NCBI GenBank assembly: GCA_021820645.1
Contig: JAKADJ010000033.1
Location: 1-13,868, forward strand
DNA: 13,868 nt
Direction: 5' to 3'
DNA from: Bacillota bacterium
GTDB taxonomy: Bacteria > Bacillota_E > Sulfobacillia > Sulfobacillales > Sulfobacillaceae
Shown here: in pieces, positions 7,538 through 13,693 of the stretch
Layout: each line of letters opens with the position of its first letter
Position numbering within the stretch: position 1 is the stretch's first letter
Program-made: the position numbers and the translations under genes
The notes under the pieces: generated by a model
The model's database searches: none
Seen by the model: the letters and a program-made list of their open reading frames with translations, nothing else
What the model was told of the DNA's origin: nothing

Positions 7538-8286
7538 AAGCGCCTCGCTTTCCCAAGACTGGCGGCGAGCCACAGGCCCTCCAAAAATCCACGGTGGGCC
7601 ATCACGAATCGTGGTGAATCAAGAACTTCTAACAGAGCGCGTATAACACGTGACCCGCCTACCACCAGTCGTTGGCGAGCGGCGTTGAGGTTCTTTAACA
7701 CGATCGGTTCACCATCGCCCAAAAGGATTGAATTCAACAAAGAGATGAGACGCTCTCGAGAAATGACTGGTTCCCCAGCGAGCATTTCGAGGGCAGATGC
7801 CGTACCCCCGACGAGGGCCGTGGTGCCACCTCGCCCGCCAAGGGGTGGCCACTGCATCTCTTGTGGTACACGGGTCGCTCCTACCGCGAGGGAGTATACC
7901 GCCTGTTCGGTTACCACCTCGGTGCTGCCTCCTCCCACATCGATAATGGTCGAAATGTCGGGTATTTCGCTTCTCACCGCAAGCCAGGTGAGACGGCCTT
8001 CAAGAATGGGGGATACGGGCCAGAATGGAAGTCTTAGGTCTTGGATATGTTGACGTAAAAGTCCATTTTCGCGAAGGGCTTCTCCCCCACTCACTACTCC
8101 AAAATGCACTCCGAGGTCTTCCATGAGCCTCGTATACTCGGTCATAGTTTGGGTTAAGGTATTCCAGGTTGACGGATCGCGAAGGTCGATTAAGCGTCCC
8201 CGGCGTATTAGGGGAGCGCTTAATTCCAAGGCCGCCAACATCGCGGTATGACTGGTGCCGATTTTAATTACACCGATGGGCCTCAT
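7534..8286 (-). CDS. Divergent Ppx/GppA phosphatase-like protein, first gene of the mutS-mutL-miaA operon
   Basis: 250 residues from ATG 8286, which has AGAGG 5 nt upstream; a TTG 21 nt further up is an alternative start. Ppx/GppA enzymes hydrolyse polyphosphate or pppGpp using an actin-like ATPase fold. Recognisable parts are IIDVGGGSTEVV (114-125, second phosphate motif), an EALR element (69-72), E96 in a position like the catalytic Glu, VGGTASALEML (159-169) and HRGFLEGL (231-238). D116 and E123 keep the 7-residue spacing of the conserved Asp/Glu pair. The first phosphate loop, normally D-x-G-S/T-N-S, reads KIGTSH (8-13): the Asp is Lys and the Asn-Ser pair is lost. The protein is shorter than most exopolyphosphatases (300-510 residues). 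It may be a low-activity or regulatory member. The family call is firm; the reaction is not. Confidence 0.82.
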   Translation of the reverse strand: MRPIGVIKIGTSHTAMLAALELSAPLIRRGRLIDLRDPSTWNTLTQTMTEYTRLMEDLGVHFGVVSGGEALRENGLLRQHIQDLRLPFWPVSPILEGRLTWLAVRSEIPDISTIIDVGGGSTEVVTEQAVYSLAVGATRVPQEMQWPPLGGRGGTTALVGGTASALEMLAGEPVISRERLISLLNSILLGDGEPIVLKNLNAARQRLVVGGSRVIRALLEVLDSPRFVMAHRGFLEGLWLAASLGKARRL

Positions 8287-8323
8287 CCAAACCTCTTTCA
8301 GATGCAAGATGATCTATCACCGT

Positions 8324-8352
8324 ATTATAACAAATGTTAATCACGATCCGAA
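8324..8352 (-). promoter_or_regulatory. Extended -10 promoter of the Ppx-like/mutS/mutL/miaA operon
   Basis: A perfect TATAAT (minus strand, 8324-8329) is preceded by TG one base upstream (TGTTATAAT), an extended -10. A weak -35, TTCGGA, lies 17 nt further up (8347-8352). The leader to ATG 8286 would be about 30 nt. It is the only good promoter seen ahead of the four coupled genes. Confidence 0.7.
8328..8339. repeat. 12-bp inverted repeat inside the divergent promoter region
   Basis: TAACA-AA-TGTTA lies just upstream of, and touches, the -10 element of the minus-strand operon, in the 90-bp gap between the divergent Ppx-like and carboxypeptidase genes. It shares the octamer ATTTGTTA (opposite strand) with the palindrome at 1370-1384. 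It may be an operator or chance AT-rich symmetry. Confidence 0.35.
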
Positions 8353-8376
8353 TGGCCGGGCTATGGAGGAAAATAG

Positions 8377-9180
8377 GTGGTGAAGGCGCTTAGTGCATGG
8401 GCCCTGATGGGCATTGTAGGGCTTGGAATGGGATATTCTCCGCGAACTGACTGCCCGAGGGTCACGGCCGCGTCCGCTATCGTCATGAATGTCGAGACCG
8501 GACAAATTCTATACACGAAACGCATTCATGAGCGCTGGCCGCCGGGTTCTTTGGTGAAAATTATGACCGCATGGTTGGCAATCCGGTACGCATGGCACAA
8601 ACTAGGCCGGGTTACGCCGCAGGCGGCGCATTTAGGTGGAGCGAGTCTGGGTCTTCCGATCGGCCTTAAACTTCCCTTGGATCGCCTAGTTCCCGCAATG
8701 ATGATGGCCTCTGGCAATGATGCTGCAGAGGTGGTGGCCACGACGGTGGCCGGCACTGATCGGGCCTTTGTGCGAAAGATGAATGATACGGCTGGCCAAT
8801 GGCATCTCGGCACTATCCACTTTGGTAATGCTACGGGTCTACCCGCAAACAATCAATGGACAACTGCTGAGGCCATGGCACGGCTTGCTCGGCATGTTAT
8901 AAAAAATCCAGTGTTCAGGGCGATGGTGCGTGCGACCAGTGAGTCCTTGTGGATCCGGCACGTACCCCATTTCTATGTCAATCAAAATCAACTCATTGGG
9001 GGGTTTCCTGGCACTACTGGAATCAAAATGGGATATACCCGGCAAGGCGGAGCCACCTTGGTAGCGACGGCCGACCGAGGACATCAGGACCTGATTGTGG
9101 TGTTGTTACATGATAATCTAGCGGACGTGTGGCCCGACGCGGCTCGACTCCTGGTTTGGGGATTTTCTCACGATAGGTAG
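8377..9180 (+). CDS. D-alanyl-D-alanine carboxypeptidase-like protein (peptidase S11), exported
   Basis: 267 residues. S11 enzymes trim the terminal D-Ala from peptidoglycan stem peptides outside the membrane. An N-terminal hydrophobic stretch (about 4-20) fits a signal peptide or anchor. The catalytic SxxK is S58-L-V-K61 and the SxN motif is S112-G-N114. The third motif, normally KTG, reads K217-M-G219 within GIKMGYT; I checked the codons (aaa atg gga). The protein ends soon after the penicillin-binding domain and lacks the C-terminal beta domain and membrane helix of DacA/PBP5-type enzymes. The start is GTG 8377 with GGAGGA 6 nt upstream; a second GTG follows directly. It is divergent from the mismatch repair operon. 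An altered KTG could change substrate or beta-lactam handling. Confidence 0.9.
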   Translation: MVKALSAWALMGIVGLGMGYSPRTDCPRVTAASAIVMNVETGQILYTKRIHERWPPGSLVKIMTAWLAIRYAWHKLGRVTPQAAHLGGASLGLPIGLKLPLDRLVPAMMMASGNDAAEVVATTVAGTDRAFVRKMNDTAGQWHLGTIHFGNATGLPANNQWTTAEAMARLARHVIKNPVFRAMVRATSESLWIRHVPHFYVNQNQLIGGFPGTTGIKMGYTRQGGATLVATADRGHQDLIVVLLHDNLADVWPDAARLLVWGFSHDR

Positions 9181-9268
9181 GTCTCGGCGGTGCGTCCCTT
9201 CTGGTTGTGTCGGACCGTTCATGACTTTCACCTGAAAATAGAGGCCCATGCCTGGTGCACAACACAGC

Positions 9269-9297
9269 AGGTCAACCAGTTGCCTGGTTGGTGACCT
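9269..9297. terminator. Bulged hairpin after the carboxypeptidase gene, possible terminator without T-run
   Basis: AGGTCAACCAG and CTGGTTGGTGACCT pair over 11 bp with a 3-nt bulge and a TTGC loop. It is the strongest hairpin downstream of the carboxypeptidase gene, about 90 nt past its stop. No T-rich tract follows on either strand, so intrinsic termination would be inefficient. It could instead be an RNA processing or regulatory element. Confidence 0.35.
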
Positions 9298-9359
9298 CAT
9301 AATTCAATCTAGCCCGTTGATGATCCTGGTTATCGTCTTAGAGTGAAATGGTCACCCGG

Positions 9360-9377
9360 GATTATGGCGGCATAATC
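9360..9377. repeat. Perfect 7-bp inverted repeat upstream of dedA
   Basis: GATTATG-GCGG-CATAATC, a 7-bp stem with a 4-nt loop, about 85 bp upstream of the dedA -35 element. It is either an operator-like site or a small hairpin; there is no T-run for a terminator. Confidence 0.4.
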
Positions 9378-9462
9378 ACAAATTGTTGTCATACGGCAAA
9401 TTAGAAATTCCCGATGGGCGTTGTCTTTAGCCGATCTTCAGCAACAAGTAAGTCTCTTGCCC

Positions 9463-9493
9463 TTGACAATACCATGGTTGGACACCGTATACT
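9463..9493 (+). promoter_or_regulatory. Promoter of dedA
   Basis: A perfect -35 TTGACA (9463-9468) and TATACT (9488-9493, 5 of 6) are separated by 19 nt, longer than the ideal 17. A promoter with such spacing is often weak or activator-dependent. It leaves a leader of about 30 nt before ATG 9531. Confidence 0.5.
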
Positions 9494-9530
9494 CCGTTAA
9501 GAACGAAACGTCATCGGCGGGAGCTGGCTC

Positions 9531-10121
9531 ATGCACTTCTTGATAGGCATTACCGACGCCATACTGGGCCTCGGAGTGTTTGGGATCATGATTGGGATGT
9601 TTCTTGAGAGCGCCTATATCCCGGTACCATCGGAAATTATCCTGCCATACGCCGGATTCTTGGTCTACCGTCATCATGCCACAATGGCAAGCGCTATGGG
9701 TGCCGCCTTAGTGGGAGGAATGTTGGGCGCTGTGGTGTCTTATTGGATTGCCCGGTGGGGAGGTCGGGTCTTAGTTGAGCGATGGGGTCGCTATGTCTTT
9801 ATTCGAGCCCACGAGCTTGACCGGGCTGAACATTGGTTTCAGCGTCACGGCGATGGGGCTGTGTTTTTTGGTCGGCTCTTACCGGGCATCCGTACCTTTA
9901 TTTCGCTCCCGGCGGGAGTGGCAGAAATGCCATTTTGGCGGTTCTTTGTATTTTCTTTTCTCGGTGCCCTACCGTGGACAGTACTCTTTGTCTATGTCGG
10001 CTATCTGTTAGGGGCGCAATGGCATAACGTTACGAGTTTAAGCCACTATTTCCTGGCTGTTGTGGTGGTGGCATTGATAGTCTGGGTGGTCATGGTTTGG
10101 CGCCGTCGGAAGTCGCGGTAA
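9531..10121 (+). CDS. DedA-family (VTT/SNARE-associated) integral membrane protein
   Basis: 196 residues. DedA proteins are membrane proteins; some members (UptA and relatives) recycle undecaprenyl phosphate, the lipid carrier for peptidoglycan precursors, and others move phospholipids or act in drug and pH tolerance. Family motifs are clear: FLESAYIPVPSE (24-35) in the first re-entrant region and GRLLPGIRT (114-122) followed by PAGVAEM (127-133) in the second. Helices are visible at about 10-25, 52-74, 135-160 and 168-188, and the protein ends in a basic tail. The start ATG 9531 has GGGAG 7 nt upstream. The gene follows a cell-wall carboxypeptidase, so an envelope role is reasonable, but the exact substrate cannot be read from the sequence. 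The 3' end overlaps the converging gene by 32 nt. Confidence 0.93.
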   Translation: MHFLIGITDAILGLGVFGIMIGMFLESAYIPVPSEIILPYAGFLVYRHHATMASAMGAALVGGMLGAVVSYWIARWGGRVLVERWGRYVFIRAHELDRAEHWFQRHGDGAVFFGRLLPGIRTFISLPAGVAEMPFWRFFVFSFLGALPWTVLFVYVGYLLGAQWHNVTSLSHYFLAVVVVALIVWVVMVWRRRKSR

Positions 10122-10638
10122 TATCCGCCCATACCAGCCACGGCACCATCCATAACCAATCAAAGTGGGCGGTGGGCAAATGCCCGAGGGCCGTGTGGGC
10201 AATATCTTGCAGTCCCACGGCGCCCAAGGTCAGGGTTTCCCATTCATGGACCCACCGCCGGTGGTTTAACCACATCGGGAACATGGCGATGGCGAGTAGT
10301 CCACCAACCACCAATCCGGTAACCACCGCTAGGGCATCGGCACTCACGACCCATAATGCAACGATTGCCAGGCCCGCTTCGAGAGTCCCCCCCCATAAGC
10401 CAAAAGCGCCTCGTCGAAAATAGGTGCGCCATCCAGCTAACCCCACCAGGATGGCGCCAGACGAGAGGAACCACAGGGCCAGCCGGGTATGATCGAGATG
10501 GGTCGCCACTACGACCACAGCAATGCTCGCAGTGAGCCAATAGCCACCGCGCCGTGCGAGACTCATTTTTTCGCTAAGGCTGGCGATTCCGCTCTGCAGT
10601 CCGATCGCGACGGCGGCCGACAAAACCCACAGATCCAT
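10090..10638 (-). CDS. Uncharacterised multi-pass membrane protein
   Basis: 182 residues from ATG 10638, with GAGG 5 nt upstream; a GTG two codons further up is the alternative. I do not recognise the family. About six or seven hydrophobic segments are visible (near 3-20, 31-47, 53-70, 82-99, 102-124, 136-150 and 159-173). The protein is rich in Trp, Val, Ala and Gly. A basic loop (R71-R76, with RTYFRR) and a polar stretch NHRRWVHEWE (125-134) lie between segments. No catalytic motif is evident. The GC-rich opposite strand of the dedA end and the convergent tail overlap are unusual but the reading frame is long, hydrophobic in a regular pattern and has a ribosome binding site. It may be co-transcribed with the coiled-coil gene 60 nt upstream. 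Function unknown. Confidence 0.72.
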   Translation of the reverse strand: MDLWVLSAAVAIGLQSGIASLSEKMSLARRGGYWLTASIAVVVVATHLDHTRLALWFLSSGAILVGLAGWRTYFRRGAFGLWGGTLEAGLAIVALWVVSADALAVVTGLVVGGLLAIAMFPMWLNHRRWVHEWETLTLGAVGLQDIAHTALGHLPTAHFDWLWMVPWLVWADITATSDGAKP

Positions 10639-10681
10639 GGGCACCTCGCTGACTTAGTAAAATTTTTCCATCCAAACCAAC

Positions 10682-10698
10682 GACAGGCTCCCCCTGTC
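10682..10698 (-). terminator. Short hairpin directly after the coiled-coil gene
   Basis: GACAGG-GGGAG-CCTGTC (6-bp stem, 5-nt loop) starts at the base after the TGA stop of the 85-residue coiled-coil gene. The following bases are GTTGGTTTGG, only weakly T-rich. It may be a partial terminator or attenuator between this gene and the membrane protein gene. Confidence 0.35.
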
Positions 10699-10956
10699 TC
10701 AAGTGTGGCTCCTCGAAGTATCTTCGCCCGGTTGTCCAGGCACCACGGAAAGCGGTGCGGCATAGTGCCGCAGCTTCTTTAGTTTTCGGTTTTCCCGCTC
10801 CAGGTCTTTGATCTGTTGCGCGGTGTCCCGGGTGTGTAGGGCGAGTAAGTCCATCAAAATTCTACGACTGGCTCTAAGACTGAGGATCTTACTTCTAAGA
10901 TCCTCTACTTCACGTTTGAGACCGACGATTTCTGATTCGGGTGAATAGGCTTTCAT
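10699..10956 (-). CDS. Small coiled-coil protein of unknown function (85 aa)
   Basis: 85 residues starting at ATG 10956. A very strong ribosome binding site, GAGGAGGGGG, lies about 9 nt upstream, which is the main reason to accept so short a gene. Residues about 9-63 form a charged, leucine/isoleucine-spaced coiled coil: I10, L13, V17, L20, I24, L27, then L34 and L38, then I49, L52, L59, L62. A break near 40-47 suggests two helices that may fold back as a hairpin or form an antiparallel dimer. The last 18 residues (PLSVVPGQPGEDTSRSHT) look disordered. There is no signal peptide, membrane segment or DNA-binding motif that I can name. It stands alone between pepA (opposite end, with terminator) and the membrane protein gene. 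It could be a scaffold, a divisome-type or regulatory small protein; I do not assign one. Confidence 0.72.
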   Translation of the reverse strand: MKAYSPESEIVGLKREVEDLRSKILSLRASRRILMDLLALHTRDTAQQIKDLERENRKLKKLRHYAAPLSVVPGQPGEDTSRSHT

Positions 10957-10980
10957 CCAAGACCCCCTCCTCGGGTTTAC

Positions 10981-10994
10981 ACTACCCCAGTAGT
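10981..10994. repeat. Small inverted repeat ahead of the coiled-coil gene
   Basis: ACTAC-CCCA-GTAGT, a 5-bp perfect repeat with 4-nt loop, 25 nt before the coiled-coil start and partly over a TATACT (minus strand, 10992-10997) that could be a -10. The promoter itself lacks a good -35. Confidence 0.25.
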
Positions 10995-11152
10995 ATATCT
11001 AGTCGTTGGGAATTTATTCCTAGCCAGGGTGGAGGCGCCAGTGCCGACTCGCCGGGAGAGATCATCCAGGAACCCAGAAAACCCGGAGGTTGTCACGATA
11101 TTGTATGTGGGCTACCACAAGGTCAATACCCCTATTGGTAAATCACCACAAA

Positions 11153-11183
11153 GGAGCCGCTGCCATTACCTGACAGCGGCTCC
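11153..11183 (-). terminator. Rho-independent terminator of the dipeptidase-pepA operon
   Basis: GGAGCCGCTG and CAGCGGCTCC form a perfect 10-bp GC-rich stem around an 11-nt loop, 20 nt past the pepA stop. On the minus strand it is followed by TTTGTGGTGATTT, a modest T-rich tail. It is the strongest hairpin in the window. Confidence 0.75.
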
Positions 11184-11202
11184 CTATGAAACACAGAGGG
11201 GT

Positions 11203-12669
11203 TTAGGAGAGGTTTTGGGCCAATGTGACAAATGTACGGACCATGACCCCAGTGGCCCCAAATTTCGCGTTTAGTGGACCGGGTTTGGTCCATGCAGTGC
11301 CTGCAATATCTAGATGCGCAAATGGCACGGTACCCGCGAATTCGCTAATGATCATGCCGGCCGTTATAGTCCCAGCGTCCCGTCCCGGGGAGTTCTTCAT
11401 GTCGGCGACATCAGACTTGTATAGATCGCGGTATTCAGGGTAGACAGGAAGTCTCCAAACTCTTTCGGACGCTTGTTCTGAGGCATTGAGCACGTGGTTG
11501 GCCAAGTCATCATTGGTCGCCACGAGGCACGAGGCTTGATGTCCCAGAACCACCACTGCGGCCCCCGTTAAGGTTGAGGCTTCAACGATCCAATCGGCCC
11601 CCAAATGCACCGCATAGCTTACCCCATCCGACAAGACGACTCGGCCTTCTGCATCGGTGTTGGTGATTTCAATGGTCTTGCCATTGAATGCACGGACCAC
11701 ATCACCGGGCTTATAGGCAGAACCTGATGGCATGTTTTGGGCAATCGCCATGATTCCCAGGACATTTATAGAGGGCTTCAATTGCGCGATTGCGCACATC
11801 GCACCGAGTACGGCGCCGGCGCCCAACATGTCGTACTTCATTTCCTCCATGCCGGCACCGGGCTTGAGACTGATGCCGCCGGAGTCAAAGGTTATGCCCT
11901 TACCGACTAAAGCCAATGTGCGCGAAGTGCCCCCGTTGTATCGCATTACTACGAGGCGTGGCGGGAAGACACTGCCTTGGCCAACCCCGAGCAAGCCGCC
12001 CATCCCAAGCTCACGAAGCTTCACTTCGTCAAAAACTTCCACGTCAAATCCAAACTGTTTCCCAAGGGATATCGCCTCATCTGCTAACTTTTCCGGATAC
12101 AGGGCGCTCGATGGACGCCATCCGAGATCTCGCGTAAGGTTTTGTGCTTCGGCCAGCACTCTACCGATCTCGACTCCGGCCGCAGCGTCCTGAGGACTAG
12201 TTAAACCGGTAATGGTTATCTGTGTGAGGGATGATGGTTCCGGATCCTCCTGATGGTAGCCTAAAAAGGTCCAGTTGCCTAATAGGGCACCTTCTACCAA
12301 GGCGGCGCTGACCTCCTGGTCGGCTAAATGGGATGCGGGGGCATCGTATGTCACACTGTGAGCGCGTACGGATTTGGCGGCTTGCGCTGCCTGTCCAGCT
12401 GCTTGGCGGATTGAGCCAGGGGTAATCGGGTCCGTACCCAATCCGCTTACGATTAGTCGCGGGAACGGAATACGGCCCAACGTCATCGTCGACCAGGTTT
12501 TCCCAATGCTTGGATTAAACTCTTTACTCTCGATGGCACGGCTGATTATGCCATCCAATAGAGTGTCTAGGCTTTGGACAGCTTTTGGCAGAGAACTACC
12601 TGCGGGCACGAATACGACCAAGGCGTCCGTGGGTCTGGTCTCTCTTGAAGTCTCGACTGAAATCTGCAT
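11203..12669 (-). CDS. pepA: Leucyl aminopeptidase PepA (peptidase M17)
   Basis: 488 residues from ATG 12669, which has AGGAGG 6 nt upstream (12676-12681). In-frame codons further upstream lie inside the dipeptidase gene and are not needed. M17 enzymes are hexameric two-metal cytosolic aminopeptidases that remove N-terminal residues. The metal ligands are K257, D262, D280, D339 and E341, and the catalytic K269 and R343 sit in GKGITFDSGGISLKP and NTDAEGRV. Every one is displaced by exactly 13 from the Escherichia coli PepA positions (K270, D275, D293, D352, E354, K282, R356), so the active site is intact. The N-terminal domain is less conserved, as is usual; whether it binds DNA like E. coli PepA/XerA cannot be told. 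The gene is the last of an operon with the dipeptidase. Confidence 0.96.
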   Translation of the reverse strand: MQISVETSRETRPTDALVVFVPAGSSLPKAVQSLDTLLDGIISRAIESKEFNPSIGKTWSTMTLGRIPFPRLIVSGLGTDPITPGSIRQAAGQAAQAAKSVRAHSVTYDAPASHLADQEVSAALVEGALLGNWTFLGYHQEDPEPSSLTQITITGLTSPQDAAAGVEIGRVLAEAQNLTRDLGWRPSSALYPEKLADEAISLGKQFGFDVEVFDEVKLRELGMGGLLGVGQGSVFPPRLVVMRYNGGTSRTLALVGKGITFDSGGISLKPGAGMEEMKYDMLGAGAVLGAMCAIAQLKPSINVLGIMAIAQNMPSGSAYKPGDVVRAFNGKTIEITNTDAEGRVVLSDGVSYAVHLGADWIVEASTLTGAAVVVLGHQASCLVATNDDLANHVLNASEQASERVWRLPVYPEYRDLYKSDVADMKNSPGRDAGTITAGMIISEFAGTVPFAHLDIAGTAWTKPGPLNAKFGATGVMVRTFVTLAQNLS

Positions 12670-12675
12670 AAGGTT

Positions 12676-12681
12676 CCTCCT
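12676..12681 (-). promoter_or_regulatory. Ribosome binding site of pepA overlapping the dipeptidase stop
   Basis: A perfect AGGAGG shares bases with the TAG stop of the upstream dipeptidase and lies 6 nt before ATG 12669. It fixes the pepA start and suggests coupled translation. Confidence 0.85.
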
Positions 12682-13663
12682 AAAGATGTGAGATTTGCGG
12701 GTTCTTCCAATATGTTCGTAAGAAGCGGACGTAATTACCGCCCAATATGTTGGCGACAGTGGCGTCATCGAACCCACGGTGGCTCATCTGGTCAGCTAGA
12801 CGTGGTAAACAGGTTACGTCTTCGAGACCGCCGACTGGATTTTGCACGCCGTCAAAGTCCGAGCCAAGACCAAGATGTAAGGAGTCACCTACGACATCTA
12901 AGGCATGAGCCATATGGTCAATTACCCGATTGATGTCTTCGGTTCCACCAAGGAATTCGCGCACGAAAGTGATTCCCTGAACGCCTCCAGCTTTGGCAAC
13001 CGCACGGATTTGATCGTCGCTAAGATTTCTCCGGTGCGGGGTCAATGTTTTGCAATTGGAATGGCTGGCAATGAGCGGCCGTTTCTTGGTCTCCATGACC
13101 CCCCAAAAACTGGCTTCGGACAAATGCGAAACGTCCACTATAATGCCGACTTGCTCCATCTCTGCAATAATAGCACGTCCGGCTCGACTGAGTCCGCCTC
13201 CCCCGGGATCTTCCCCTGCCCCATCGGCTAGCGCGTTCCGTTCATTCCAAGTCAGACTCATGAGGCGCACTCCAAGTCTGTGAAACAATCTCACCAATCC
13301 AGGACTTGTACCCAACGCCTCGGCACCTTCGACCGAAATGATTCCTCCGAGTTTGTTGGAAGAAAGAACCTGCTCAAGGGAGGCTAAATCGGTTACCACT
13401 GCAAGATGTTCGCCGTTGACCGCGACTTCCTGCCAAAACCGGTCAAAGAACTCTAACTGGCGAGAGAGGGCACGTTCAGGCTTATACTCAGGTTCCACCC
13501 AACACGAAAAACATTGGAGCGTAAGCCCGCCCTCCAAGGCCCTGGGAATATCCAATTGTCCGTGATCACTACGTTCACCGAGGCGTCGACGATTGTATAC
13601 CACGTCGAGCATACTATCCGCGTGAGTGTCGACGACCGGGATCTTTAGATCATGCCACTGCAT
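12680..13663 (-). CDS. Membrane-dipeptidase family protein (peptidase M19)
   Basis: 327 residues. M19 enzymes (renal dipeptidase family) are two-zinc amidohydrolase-fold peptidases that cleave dipeptides, including ones with a D-residue at the C-terminus. Expected ligands are present: H14 and D16 in DTHAD, E112 in SVEGAEAL, H180 in DVSHLSE, H201 in ASHSN, and D269 in GLGSDFDG. The C-terminal GGNYVRFLR also fits the family. There is no signal peptide or lipid anchor, so despite the family name this is probably cytoplasmic. The start ATG 13663 has GGTGGG 9 nt upstream. Its stop lies 10 nt before pepA and its start 30 nt after the ymdB-like gene, so the three probably form one transcript. A combined role in peptide or wall-fragment breakdown with PepA is likely. 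Confidence 0.95.
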   Translation of the reverse strand: MQWHDLKIPVVDTHADSMLDVVYNRRRLGERSDHGQLDIPRALEGGLTLQCFSCWVEPEYKPERALSRQLEFFDRFWQEVAVNGEHLAVVTDLASLEQVLSSNKLGGIISVEGAEALGTSPGLVRLFHRLGVRLMSLTWNERNALADGAGEDPGGGGLSRAGRAIIAEMEQVGIIVDVSHLSEASFWGVMETKKRPLIASHSNCKTLTPHRRNLSDDQIRAVAKAGGVQGITFVREFLGGTEDINRVIDHMAHALDVVGDSLHLGLGSDFDGVQNPVGGLEDVTCLPRLADQMSHRGFDDATVANILGGNYVRFLRTYWKNPQISHL

Positions 13664-13693
13664 ACGTAAAATCCCACCTTTACCTGTGTTGGG

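Larger units (their letters stand above)
9181..9530. other. 350-bp intergenic region between carboxypeptidase and dedA
   Basis: No credible gene on either strand. It contains a bulged hairpin (9269-9297), a perfect 7-bp inverted repeat (9360-9377), a TTGACA/TATACT promoter (9463-9493) and the dedA ribosome binding site GGGAG (9519-9523). GGTGACC in the right arm of the first hairpin (9290-9296) could alternatively pair with GGTCACC at 9350-9356. Confidence 0.6.

Noticed and set aside
7538..7573. 12-residue N-terminal extension of MutS from a GTG
   Set aside because: The ribosome binding site spacing is too short and the extra residues are not part of the family; ATG 7537 overlaps the upstream stop like the next junction.
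10097..10423. Plus-strand open frame of 108 codons opposite the unknown membrane protein
   Set aside because: It has no start signal, and the minus-strand frame has a far more regular hydrophobic pattern plus a ribosome binding site. Kept as a reminder that the minus-strand call is not certain.
10992..11020. TATACT (minus strand) as promoter of the coiled-coil gene
   Set aside because: No acceptable -35 hexamer at 16-19 nt and no extended -10 TG; not strong enough to list as a promoter.
11732..12193. Plus-strand open frame of 153 codons
   Set aside because: It is antisense to the conserved catalytic part of pepA; it lacks a ribosome binding site and resembles no family.
12670..12777. 36-residue N-terminal extension of pepA
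   Set aside because: It would lie inside the dipeptidase gene; the AGGAGG at 12676-12681 and the family length support the ATG at 12669.
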